In this document: positions 1 to 10,704 of the stretch, in pieces
Position numbering within the stretch: position 1 is the first letter of the stretch
Layout: each line of letters opens with the position of its first letter
NCBI GenBank assembly: GCA_037178625.1
Contig: CM074128.1
Coordinates: 2,046,001-2,110,000, forward strand
DNA: 64,000 nucleotides
Origin: Skeletonema tropicum
Lineage: Eukaryota > Bacillariophyta > Thalassiosirophyceae > Thalassiosirales > Thalassiosiraceae
Reading direction: 5' to 3'
Notes under the pieces: generated by a model
Told to the model about the DNA's origin: nothing
What the model saw: only the letters and a program-made list of their open reading frames with translations
Database searches by the model: none
Program-made: the position numbers and the translations under genes

Positions 1-1170
1 TGATCGTATCCAGATATGAATAAACACTTTAGCACACTGTATATACATCTCCTGCATACGTGCAGAAGGTTTTCTCTCTCGGATGAGAAGTTAGACTGTT
101 TCAGGAATGTCTATCATCAAGATTCAGATTAAGAAGCAGATTCTTTCACAAGAATAAGATCTAGATACCCTTTAAAGTGAAAGTCAATCAAAATAAAGTT
201 GAAGCAATTGTGTGCAAGGGAGACTGTGGCAAAGGAGTCTTCATAAGCCGAGAGGAACAAGAAGAGGAAGAAGTGGACAAATATGTGACTGAAGTCAGGG
301 ATAAGTTGGCTGGAACACCAATAGATAAATCATCTCACGTCAGGTTTATCGCTCATTCAGAAGGTTCTCTCCAATCAAGTTACGTAGTTATGAAGTGGCT
401 GCCATTATAGCAACAAAATGAAGTGTCCTTTGAAACAGGTCCTTTTTAGTATCGTAGATATCTAATCTGATTAACAGTATCTGATCAAAGGACACCTCAA
501 AACCTCGTCTCATCGAGAAAGCAAACTTCTTCTCTTAATTCTGTTGCTGGTGCATGCCTCATACGACGGTATGCTAACTCTTGAAAGTGGGAACAAAACT
601 AGCTATCACTTAGCGTAGATATCAATCTCTTCATATTTATCACAAGTAAAAATTAGCATCAAATTCAACCATATGACACCATTCAATGGCCCATCACCCC
701 GATGGCAGTGAATTAGTAATAAGTCTGACCATTTTCTTTATTGAAACGATGCTACAACAGCAACTCAGCTGGTGTGTGAGGTCCAAGTTTTGGCTGGTCG
801 GCAACACTCGTAAAACCGTATCTATCGTCGTTAATACGTGCCTAAGTCGCTGTTAATGTGACTTGAATTAGTGACGATATGATTGATGAGCGCTAGTGCT
901 GCTCAGAAGGACGGATAGAATAGAAGCTTTACTACTAGTTAGAATGCCACACCATTCCCAAAATGCATTGCAAAGGCATCTCAATATTCGCGGAGTGGGG
1001 AGGGACCCATGAAGCGCTGAAATCGAAATCTATCAGTCGAACCGCATGATCTGGGTAAAATTGCGCGAAATCCTTAAGTGTAGAAATCGAAAATTATTGC
1101 GGGAAGGAATTTTGTTAGGCGAAGACAATGTTACATTTCGTTACCCAAAAATTTCAAATCGTTACGAATG

Positions 1171-1470
1171 TTACAGCGATTCGTTTCGACGGCGATTCGT
1201 TTCATATCAATATCAATTCGATTGATCGAATAAAGCAATGCTGCCTGCTTGAGCAATGAAATGGCTAGCAATGCGAAACTTTTAATAGCAACATACGACT
1301 CCGCCGCCGACCCCATCGCCTGCCTCTCGCAGGCATGGGGGTTCGGCGTTCGAAAATCAAATCAAAGATACCTGAGACTGAGATTGCCTCTCAACTTTAG
1401 CTTCAGCTGCGTGCGCCTAGTACTGCTTTATCTCTTCTCTTTTACTCGCACACGGTGCACCCTAGTTTAC
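1171..1470 (+). repeat. Diverged dispersed repeat, copy A
   Basis: This segment shares an ordered series of words with 2606-3125. These are the run AGCGATTCGTTT, GATTGATCGAATAA, a GCCGCCGA(C/T)CCCATCGCCTGC block with a following CAGGCATGGGG, GATACCTG, and CTTTACTCGCACACGGTGCA. The words are separated by unequal, divergent spacers, which fits two old copies of one element. I see no coding capacity or terminal repeats. Confidence 0.5.
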
Positions 1471-1856
1471 AGCCTTGTAGCTAAGCTGAGAGGTTTTATG
1501 TGGGCTTGCTGGCAACGCCATATTCTACTCCATTGTATCTATTCGCCAATTTGCGCATGAGCTGTTTCCTAGTGGCCCCGTTTATATATAAGTGGCGTTA
1601 CTTTGCAATGCATATTTTCACTGATCAGACGAAATCTGCTTGTATGAGCGATGCTGCAAGTCTTGTAGAAGCAATGCTACAGTCTCTTGGCTTGATGTAT
1701 TGCGTAAAGACAATCCTGCGTATAGTATTTAGTCAGTCTCATCGTTTTTGTTCTGGGCAGAGTGTAGGGAGATTTGCCATTGGGAAAGAAAGATAGAGGA
1801 TCAAGCGCATGTACCTTTGTTCGTTATCACTTAGTGTAGATAATGTCGCCTCTTGA

Positions 1857-1898
1857 GGGCCCACCAGACGTACTTTAAAATTTCTGTTACATATATAT
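1857..1898 (+). repeat. Short repeat (GGGCCCACCAGA... family), copy 1
   Basis: About 42 bp, nearly identical to 2246-2288, starting GGGCCCACCAGA and ending in CTGTTACATATATAT. A partial third copy lacking the GGGCCC end lies at about 1961-1983. This is probably the shared end of a non-autonomous element. Confidence 0.6.
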
Positions 1899-2245
1899 CG
1901 AAAGGTAGGTGAGCACGCAAAGCAGGATGTTCTTCATTCAAGCATTGGGTGCAGTGTTATTTAAAATTTCTGTTACATATTTATGAGCGCCATCCAACAA
2001 TGCAAGGCTGGGCACATTGTTGTGTTAAGAGGAAATGGACCATATCCCTGAAGATGAAAAAATGTCTATGATAATGATTGCTACTTAGTTCTCCTGGCAT
2101 AGTTTTCTTTTGCCTTTTCATTTCAAGTAACGAGTAGCTGTGAGATCAACAAGAAGAAGAGGGCTCACATTCAATTGAAGCATCATGGTCGTATTGTGTG
2201 GATGTATCATAAGCCCAGTGTTTTGTTTTAGATAACAGCGATTTA

Positions 2246-2288
2246 GGGCCCACCAGATGTACTTTAAAATTTCTGTTACATATATATA
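2246..2288 (+). repeat. Short repeat (GGGCCCACCAGA... family), copy 2
   Basis: Nearly identical to 1857-1898, with one C/T difference in the CCAGA(C/T)GTAC part, and followed by a longer TA run. Confidence 0.6.
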
Positions 2289-2605
2289 TATAGTCTAGGT
2301 ATAATACTAGAAACCGCACCAATCCCAACTGTTTTTGCTCGATTCTACTTGCTGTCATTCTTTGTTGGGCCCCATGCTGTGCCTTGTGATGCTTTACATC
2401 ATTGCCTCATGCTCATTAGAGGTTATACTACCACATCAGTTCCGCTGTACCATACAGGTTGCAGAGGATGAGAATGATCATCGAGAGAAAGTGGAAAGTG
2501 ATGGAAAGATTCAAGAAGAAGATGATTTGATACTGACGCAATTATTAGTTTTACTCTCACAGCTTCCGAGTCTTACTAACTGCGAAGATTGCAGCACAGA
2601 CAGAA

Positions 2606-3125
2606 ATACAGCGATTCGTTTTAGCACTGTCGTACAATTCATTATCAATTCATGAGAAAGAAGATTGATCGAATAAGGCAATCCTCCACGCACAGCTATG
2701 ATCCTTGCTCCACGCATAGCTTTGGGCAGGCACAATGCGAAGAAAGGTTTTAGTAACTTTTAACAGCTAGCAGCATTTAATGAGTATTGAGACAAATCTG
2801 CCGCCGATCCCATCGCCTGCATCTTGCAGGCATGGGGTCGGCTTTCGAAACTCAAAATCAGATACCTGTGACTTCCTAGGTTGCCACTCATTTCGCTGGC
2901 GTGCATGCGTCTATCTATCTGCTTTACCTCTTCTCGACACTATGTACTCTCTAAATAGCACCGGTGCACGGTGCACAATAGTTCCGAATGTTCATACTAA
3001 TAATCGCCCTCCAAACTTACGCTGTGAAGTTTTGGGAGAGCCAAAGATTTTGTGACTTCCGAGGTTGATGCACCTATGTATCTGCTTGAACTTCTCTCTT
3101 TACTCGCACACGGTGCACCCTAGTT
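2606..3125 (+). repeat. Diverged dispersed repeat, copy B (with internal partial duplication)
   Basis: This is the partner of 1171-1470 and carries the same words in the same order. The 3' part (GTGACTTCC...AGGTTG) appears twice inside it, near 2869 and 3051. The second appearance ends with the CTCGCACACGGTGCACCCTAG block also found at the end of copy A. This looks like a degraded mobile-element fragment. Confidence 0.45.
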
Positions 3126-3584
3126 CAGTGGCAAGTCCGCACTCCTCTTGTCACCTGTGCTAGGTCTTGGCATGTTCCTCCTCCCTCCTACTCTATTGCC
3201 GCTGGAGTTGTTTTTGCAAGGTCGACATCACATGGTCAGTCCTGCCTTTGTCCTTTGCGAAAGATCCAGTCTGAAATTTGGCGTGCATCGAAGAGCCGAT
3301 ATTATTACCAGTAAAACAACACATTGTCGCCATCATAATACTTTTGTGTGCGGCAAAGTTAAGTTGCCATTAAAAGTAATGGGTAATGGCGACACCCGCT
3401 TTGAGTAAGAAGAGTTTTATAAGTGAATTACCTAGCCACTGCAATTCACTATCTGCCAGAGTTCTAGTGGTGTGTTCTCTTGTTCTCGTGAAACTCATGA
3501 GAGATTGTCTTGAGTGTTCAATAGATATGCACACTGTCCTTATTAGGTACTTGAGTACTTGAGGTAGACTCGAATTGTAGTTTA

Positions 3585-4138
3585 ATGCATGCCCAAGAGT
3601 TTTTTCCCTTGGCCGGGAGGAGTGAGAAATACAAGGCTATGCGGGAGAGGAGGTGGAAAAATTGGGACGGAAAGAAGGTATGGACTGTGTCGGTTGACGA
3701 CGTCGAGTGGGTGGAGTTCGAGCATTACCCAACCACCGGCACCAAAGCACGGACCTTCAAGCTCAAACCACAAGAATTTTTCGGCTACAATCAAGTTCCC
3801 TCTGACTGAAACAATAACTACAACCATCGGCAACGCCAAGGTCAAACAGGTTCCTGTCAACTCTAACATAGCAACAACAGGCCACAAGCTGCAGGGAATG
3901 TCCACATCGTCAATGACTGGAATTATCGATGCGTGAACTGAGTCTACGTTGTCTTGTCGCGGGTGAGAACACTAGCTGGACTCGATTTGATGAAACCCTT
4001 AGACCTGGAACGCAGCTTCAATTCAATGTCCCTCAGAATCTCATTCGCTTCGAGCAACGATTGAAGGCAAACAAAGAACAACCAATTCTCGACATGTTGG
4101 GTTACCAATCAAATGCGGAGATCGAAACGATGCAGTGA
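3585..4138 (+). pseudogene. PIF1-like (possibly Helitron-type) DNA helicase relic
   Basis: This is a broken C-terminal fragment of a PIF1-family helicase, seen across several frames. From 3661 it reads K-K-V-W-T-V-S-V-D-D-V-E. From 3838 it reads V-K-Q-V-P-V-N-S-N-I-A-T-T-G-H-K-L-Q-G, the family's motif V region. After a frame change near 3900 it reads N-D-W-N-Y-R-C-V-N, then a stop where Trp is expected, then V-Y-V-V-L-S-R-V-R-T-L-A-G-L, the family's motif VI. After another frame change it reads N-V-P-Q-N-L-I-R-F-E-Q-R-L-K. At least two frameshifts and one nonsense codon in about 550 bp make it non-functional. The N-terminal Walker A half is absent. It could come from a Helitron or from a cellular or viral PIF1 copy, and the fragment does not decide which. 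Confidence 0.7.
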
Positions 4139-4751
4139 AGAGTTTAAGTCATCTAAAAGTAATAAGAAAGTCCATAGAAATAGCAGCTTAGCAGATTTTG
4201 ACAGAAAACAAGAACTTATTCTTACAGTATCAGCAGTCTACAATATCTCTGAGCTCTGAGAGAGATGAGAGCGGAAGCACGAAAGCCGGGAGAAGCTTGC
4301 CCTGCCGCCGACGCCAATATTATATGATACTACCTTAAAATTTCTGCTATTATTACCTTCGTATCACGAGTCAGTCGCTCGCCGAGGCACAACTTATCTC
4401 AGCGAGGTCAGCAGCAAACAGGTAAATACTCTAGACAGATCGTGGCACGATAGCCGGAGTATGAGAGCGTTCAAAAATATGATGTGTTTTATCATGGCAA
4501 CAGCTATTGTACCATAGCAGGGAGAATAACAGGAAGTGAAGTACCTTTAGTTAGCGACTTAATTGCCCTGGCCAAACCACAACAATTCCCCCGCCACCCG
4601 CCACAAAAAAATGCTCTCACCTCTCACCGTACGCACAGCGAAGAGCTGCGCAGGCTTCAGGCTTCAGGACCATCATCATCACCATCATATCACTAATAGT
4701 ACTTATGAGACTACTCCTTTATATTATCACCACCAACGAATCGAATTCAAA
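4139..4751. other. 5' flank of the carnosine N-methyltransferase-like gene
   Basis: No gene is recognised here. An in-frame extension upstream of the chosen ATG (from 4563) is open, but it encodes low-complexity sequence including six consecutive His and does not resemble the family. It is more likely 5' UTR. I see no clear core promoter element. Confidence 0.4.
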
Positions 4752-6052
4752 ATGTCTAACGAGGATCAGGAGCGGCGGCACTTCCAACAAGTGTGCAACT
4801 CATATCAGCAATATGCTACATTTCACCAAGTTTTAGAGCAGGGCGTGAATCATCGAAGAGAGAGATTACTATCATCAATGAATGAGAATGTAGTCCAGAA
4901 GAGTGAGCCAACCGTGGAATCAATTTTGCAACAATCATTTTCGCAACAACAAATTAAAAAGAATAATGAGCTATTTTGCCAAGCTACAATACGCAATCAG
5001 TACTTCTTAGACAATGTGCTCAAGCACGCTGGGGCGATGACGAGCCAAGAGATTTTAAGATATCGGAATGAATGCACAGAAGCTTTTGAAATGGAGTGGG
5101 CAACTGAAGATCAAATCTCAAAAATTGATTCAGTTCTGAAGAGTATCTATAGAGATTGGTCTATTGAAGGCAAGGAGGAACGTAGCGTAGTCTATGCTAA
5201 ATTATTGAGCGCGCTGGATAAGTACTTGCCGATCAGAAGCAATGACGATAGAGGACCACCTAGAGTTGCAGTGCCAGGCTCGGGTCTCGGCAGGCTCGCG
5301 TTTGAGATTTATTCGAAGGGATATTCGTCACAAGGTAGTGACTTTTCTCTACCAATGTTATTAGCGAGTGATTTCATTTTGAACGGTTGCACTGATCGTC
5401 AATTTGCTATCAGTCCCTGGATTCATGAGACAAAGAATGTGAAATCTTTGCAAGAGAGATTGAGGACAGTGAATGTACCCGATGTTGTAGCCGCTGCCGA
5501 CCCGAGTAAAGATGGCGAGGTAGAACCTGAGTTCACGATGTTAGCTGGGGAGTTTCTGTCATTGTACGCTCATTTTCTTCCTGGCAATAGATGCGTTGAC
5601 AATCAGCAGGTGGCCTCAGCTGAAAAATTTGATGCCATTGTCTGTTCGTTTTTCATAGACACAGCACCATCGTTTCCACATTACCTCATCACAATATATC
5701 ATATGTTGAACAATGGAGGACTATTCGTCAGCATAGGCCCCCTCATGTGGCACTGGTCAGGAATCGGTGCGGTGATTCCAGGTGACTTAGACGGTGCCTC
5801 AAAAACTCCTGAAGGAGATTTTATCAACGCGAAGCACAAGCAACGAACAGAATACTTAGACCAACGATATCTTCAGAGTGTCGACTTTACATGGGAAGAG
5901 ACGAAAAAAATGATACAAAATTGCGGATTCGAAATTCTGGAGGAGGAATGCGATATCAAATCAAAACGAGGTATACGTGCGATGTGATGAGTATGAAAAA
6001 GGTTGATTATGATTGTGTTTTCTTTGTGGCAAGGAAACTGTCTCTAAAGTAG
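4752..6052 (+). CDS. CARNMT1: Carnosine N-methyltransferase-like protein (N2227 family), frameshifted near 3' end
   Basis: This is a SAM-dependent methyltransferase of the N2227/carnosine N-methyltransferase family, which methylates a histidine ring in carnosine or proteins. The start at 4752 (AAAATGTCT) begins the conserved part, M-S-N-E-D-Q-E-R-R-H-F. The SAM-binding motif is V-P-G-S-G-L-G-R-L-A-F-E. Further family motifs are Q-G-S-D-F-S-L-P-M, F-D-A-I-V-C-S-F-F-I-D-T-A and G-G-L-F-V-S-I-G-P-L. The literal frame stops at 5987 and lacks the usual C-terminus. A shift to the next frame at about 5963-5970 (TCAAAACGAG) restores Y-T-C-D-V-M-S-M-K-K-V followed by C-V-F-F-V-A-R-K, ending at 6052. 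With one base restored the protein is 433 aa. The shift is probably a missing base in an A run rather than decay. The 3' end overlaps the convergent SF3B3 gene by 9 bp. Confidence 0.85.
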
Positions 6053-9000
6053 CGCGTTCTTGGTATCTTCAAGCTTCTTCATGATTTCACCAACTGACCT
6101 ATCGAGTTGCTCAGCAATTTTTTGCTTAGTCTCAAAAGGCAAATGTGAGTAGGCATCACAAAGATCTCCATCGATGATATGCTTTGTTGGAGCATAATAG
6201 GACCGATACGCCTGTGGATCACGCCCTGTTGGTCGCGGCGCCTCTACTCGAAGATAACCCTCGAGCGAAGTATAAAACTCAACATCTTCGCGTGATGTAA
6301 ATGGCACAAATGCCCCCACTCGACCTGTTACTGTGACATAGACGAGAGATTCTGCACCGCCAGCAACTAGCGACGCTCTAGTCATACTCGTAACAACCTC
6401 TCCAACATGATAAGTACAAAGAGTTTCGAGTTTTGGAGTTGCATCTTCTCTCGATGAATCCCAGAGTGCCCGAGTACCAGTGACGTCTATTGCACCAACA
6501 TCAGCTCCACCAGGAAGCCTCAGAATGGAAACGTTGCCGAATTTATCGCCCACTGCAACAGTATTCATGTCGAGAAGTTCCTGGCACGTTATGGGGCGGG
6601 AGCTGCGATCTCTCGCCACAAGAACAAGTCGATTTGCTGTTGAATCGTATCGAATAAAATGCAAAGACTGCATCATGTCTCCAACGTAGGCCCTATCACC
6701 AGCAGCGTGTAATGTCTTAACCATTGTAGGCAAGCCCCTTAGTTCGCATTTCTTCAAAAGCTGACGTTTCCCCATTTCGTATAGCCTAAGGGTCCGTCCA
6801 ATACCAACCAGTAACCTTCCCTGGAAATGAACCAAAGACAAAACTGGACCATCATCAACCTTGGTCCTATGCAGAAACTGAAGACGGTTACCATTCACTA
6901 CGCGGTATAATACAACATGGCTTTCTTTGTGATCAAGAGGGTGCATTGTCATGCCGGTCACCGTCCCAACTGCGAGTAACGACTCCCCTCCACGAGAATG
7001 AAATCGAACTGATGCACAACAAAGGGCTGCTTCGTTCCTGTTTAGCTCTACACAATCAAGTGTACTGCATGCGTTCTGAGGATCCACGAGTCGGACACAA
7101 GAACCCCAACGGCCTTTCCCAGAAGGAACCGGTCCACGTATTGGCGTCAATCTGGAATTGATATCGTCTTCATCTTCATCGTCAGCTTCTTCTTTTTTCT
7201 CCTCATTGTTGGCATCGTCATCAGAGTCTTCGTCCATGTCCATAGCATCATCATTCGACTTATTTCCGATCTTCTTAGATGTCGTTTTAAGTCTGCCCGT
7301 GCCGTCAAATCCCATCGATCTCTTTTCTTCTGCGCCATGGTCATTGTAGTCACTCTCAACCAATGCAAGCACTATCTTTTTTCTAGTTTCTCCTACCTTC
7401 GCTGATAACAAACACATTTGGCGGGGGGTGTACCTCAGACTAACATTGGTGGCGTTGAAAGCTTCATCATCGTCATTACCAAGGAGATTTCCACCATTCT
7501 CGCCCACTGATAAAATCCTAAGTGTCGTTCCCGATGTTGCTACAATACCCTCTCGCACAGCTTCATTTGAGAAAGAGCAACCGTGATCAAGAGGAGCGTA
7601 ACTCATAGGTGCCATTGCATGACGCCCATTGCCATGACGCCCAATCCATGGTCTCGATGAAAGTAGCAGCGTTGACGATGAGCCATCCAATGTAACTCGA
7701 GAAACAGCCACTGGTCGTGCTCCCAAGAACCGTCTCGAAGGAGAAGTGGAGATGGCACCTGTGATAGGATCAACATTAGCTCGAAGAGCAGAACCATCTT
7801 CAAGTCCTACTGTCATGGTCAATTCACTGGCACCGTCACCACCATCTACAATAGAAAGAGCTGCTGAATACGGTTTCGTCGCCCCCAAAGTGGTGCTACT
7901 CTTCTGTACCAATAAACTCCCTGGATCTAAGCTCAAAAGCCTCACATTTGAATCACGACTCCCAACTACAGCGAATAAACTACGGCTCTTCCCCTTTGGT
8001 ACTGGTCCTACATCCAAGCAGCAGACGTCAGTACCAACATCACGGGTAACATGCTTCTGTTAAATTGCCCGACATTGGATCCAACTCAAAATAAATCAAC
8101 TCTCCGCCTGCCAACGCGATCAAAATTTGAGATTCATTGGCGGAGGCGCATTCAATCTTTTTAATTCCAGGAACACTCCACTGACTAACATTGACTTGAT
8201 TATTGACGCGACGAATATGGCGAACTCCACCTGGGCAGACTTGAACAATCCCTCCATCCTTGTCGCCATTTCCAAGTGCGGAGCAAGCAAGAGTAGGATC
8301 AGATGTCAAAAATCCTGACTCCTTTCCCATTTCTTCGACAGTTTCGCCAACCGAAAGGACAAGTGTCGCGTCCGCAAAAGAGACAACAATATAGCGGTCA
8401 TGGAACTTTCCACTCTTTGTTCCTCGATCGTCACGAACATTAAATACACCGCCTGGCACTCCTGGGAGTTCCGACACAGCTAGTTCAGTAACAGATAAGC
8501 CATGACGCAAGATACGGAGAGAACTCCTCGGTCCACGTCCACAGAGAGTGTAAAATTGAGGACTAACCTCATTTCCTGCAAGTTCTCCCACAAGCACGGA
8601 TGTTACAGGTGCAAGGCTATCGAGAGTAAAAACTTTGTGCATGTTTTGCAGTATCGTGGGACGAAATGTTGGGACAACCGCCGCCGCATTTTCCGAGGAG
8701 GCATAAAATGCATCCTCAGAGGAGTCGCCACTCTTCACAAACGCGGATATAGTCTCCTCAGAGGTGAATTTGACGGCAGAATCCTCAATATCGATTGCAT
8801 CAAACTGGTACAATCCGTGATCCCCAAACTCAGCTGGCACAAAGAGCAACGCCAATTTACTAATGTTCAATCCATTTCCAATGGGTAGAGTATCCAGCAA
8901 ACAGATTGTCATATGTGTCACCACAGTCTTGTCCTCCTTCGACATTTGCAATGTTACCTTATACACATCACCCAATTCTGATTGCGCCAAGGCAAAGAAC

Positions 9001-10115
9001 TTTCCCTTCTTTTGACGAAGTACTGAAATAGTTGTAATAAGTACACCCTTCGACTTCGGATGTAGTTCCCTCCTTGGAATGGCACAGATTAATCGTTTGG
9101 GTGTAACTTTGCTCTCCCCATTTGGCAATGAAGGGGATGCCATGCCTTCATGCAAATACTCAATGTAATCTTCCCCACCAACTAACACTCCCGATGGTCC
9201 ATCAAGACCCCCAGGAATGGCCGCAAGACAACACGCCGACCTGAGGGTAGAAGTCGCCCAACGCCGTGATACATGATTTAACCCCAAATCTAATTCATAA
9301 TAAGCAAGTTGTTTGGTGTACCCATCTCCATGCTGACCCAACTCAACGTCATGTCCCCCCTCCTCTTCTATTTTGTCGCGATCTTCCTGGTCTTTCTTCT
9401 TTTTCCTTTCTGCTAACACAGCATCCTCATACTCAGGATATTGCACCTCCAAACTAGCAAATATAGGATTGTCAAACCCGTTATCCACACCTACCAGGTC
9501 AAATACCACTGTGCGTGGACGATGCGCCTCTAATGGACTTGCAATGGTAATGTTCCCTCCCGAGTCCCGATTTAGGACGTAGACTAACTTCCGTTTTTCG
9601 GTGGAGGCGATCATCACAGCGCGACCACCGCGTGGGTCGGATGCGAGGTATTGACCGGGTGTATCACGTCGACATCCGGATTTGCCAAACGTTGGGCAAT
9701 GGATTATTTTGTATGTGACCGATGCATCGCTATTGTTGTTATTTGCTGAAGCATCAGTGTCAAAGGCAAGGAGGGAGAGACACCCCCCATCGGCACCGAC
9801 GAGTATCACGTCCTTTTTGGACCCCGAAATTCGAATCGCAGTCAAAGACCGCAGCGTCGAGCGCGTCTCAATTCTTTTCAGCAATTTGAGCGTAGTCTGC
9901 ACCTCATCCTCTTCCTCGTCGTCGTCAATATTATCATTGCTCACATTGGTGATGACAATTCGATACAAATCAATTGTCCCCCCAGCGCGAAGACAGACGA
10001 TCTCTTGCACACCTGATGTAGAGAACTCGCCGATGGCAGAAGTTATAATTGAGCCGGAATGCTTGAGACGGACGTCGAGCAGCTTCATTGCCGCAGCAGA
10101 CGTGATGGACGACAT
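6044..10115 (-). CDS. SF3B3: Splicing factor 3B subunit 3 (SF3B3/RSE1/SAP130), one internal frameshift
   Basis: This is the large WD40-like beta-propeller subunit of the U2 snRNP SF3b complex, which acts in the nucleus in branch-site recognition. The first part (10115-8040) has C-G-R-G-P-R-S-S-L-R-I-L-R-H-G-L, A-V-S-E-L-P-G and S-F-A-D-A-T-L-V-L-S-V-G-E-T-V-E-E, all near-diagnostic. The second part (8017-6044) has R-Y-T-P-R-Q, N-E-A-A, F-Q-G-R-L-L-V-G-I-G, G-D-K-F-G-N-V, R-S-Y-Y-A-P-T-K-H-I-I-D-G-D-L-C and the C-terminal E-Q-L-D-R-S-V-G-E-I-M-K-K-L-E-D. The two parts are in different frames. The join lies at about 8053-8057, where one extra base interrupts the run ending D-V-C-C-L-D. Removing one base gives 1,356 aa with no intron, longer than animal homologues because of acidic insertions (about 7160-7260). 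The literal sequence would give two truncated products. For an essential gene this is most likely a sequencing indel. Confidence 0.92.
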
Positions 10116-10704
10116 GGCTGGCTGCGCTTGTGTTTAATTGTGATAGGATCTATGTATCAAGTATCTTTTTTTGTGGCGGTACGATAGAGATGAATGTCTT
10201 GGCCCTTTACGTTAAACCTCAATAATGAGACAGCCTGGATGTGGACTCGCCGGTGGGTTCCTTGGAAGATGCTACACGCTAACTTTATTACATGCCTGGG
10301 GCGAGGTGCCAATTGCCAACACAGTAGATAGGGTGCTGATAGGGTGGCTCAGGTAGGGGAGCTGGGGTAGGTGCAGTTAGTAGAATTAGCAAGCTAGAGC
10401 ACAGAGCACCCGAAGCCAGAGTTTTTTAGTGGTAGTTAGTTCCGCGCCATTCCCTTGGCTTGGGACTTGGGAGTTAGGTCACCTAACTTTTGTCCTCTGC
10501 TGTCCTCACTTGTGTCCAAGTTGTGTCCCTTTCATTCTGCTTGGGCATTTTCTTGCTTTTTGTGATTTGATTTGGCACGAGCGACACACGACACCACAAG
10601 AATGAACGCCACACTCAACTCATGACAATGACAACACCAACGGCAACTAAATAATGACCGACAATGGAAACTGGCGGCAATAATAGTGTTTATTTGACCA
10701 ACCG
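10116..10704. promoter_or_regulatory. Divergent intergenic region between SF3B3 and a secreted P-T protein
   Basis: This is 589 bp between two divergently transcribed genes, so it presumably holds both promoters. No coding frame or repeat is recognised. I see no convincing TATA box near either start codon. Confidence 0.4.

Larger units (their letters stand above)
1..3584. other. Decayed intergenic DNA with dispersed repeats
   Basis: I recognise no intact gene in this stretch. An open frame at 177-410 (+) has coding-like composition, including a run of Glu residues, but no family I recognise. It may be a remnant of a mobile element. The stretch holds copies of at least two diverged repeat families (listed separately) and leads into a broken helicase relic. 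The picture is an accumulation zone of old transposon debris upstream of the first real gene at 4.75 kb. Confidence 0.5.

Noticed and set aside
177..410. 77-codon frame as a real gene
   Set aside because: It has no good ATG start and no recognised family; kept only as a possible relic within the repeat-rich stretch.
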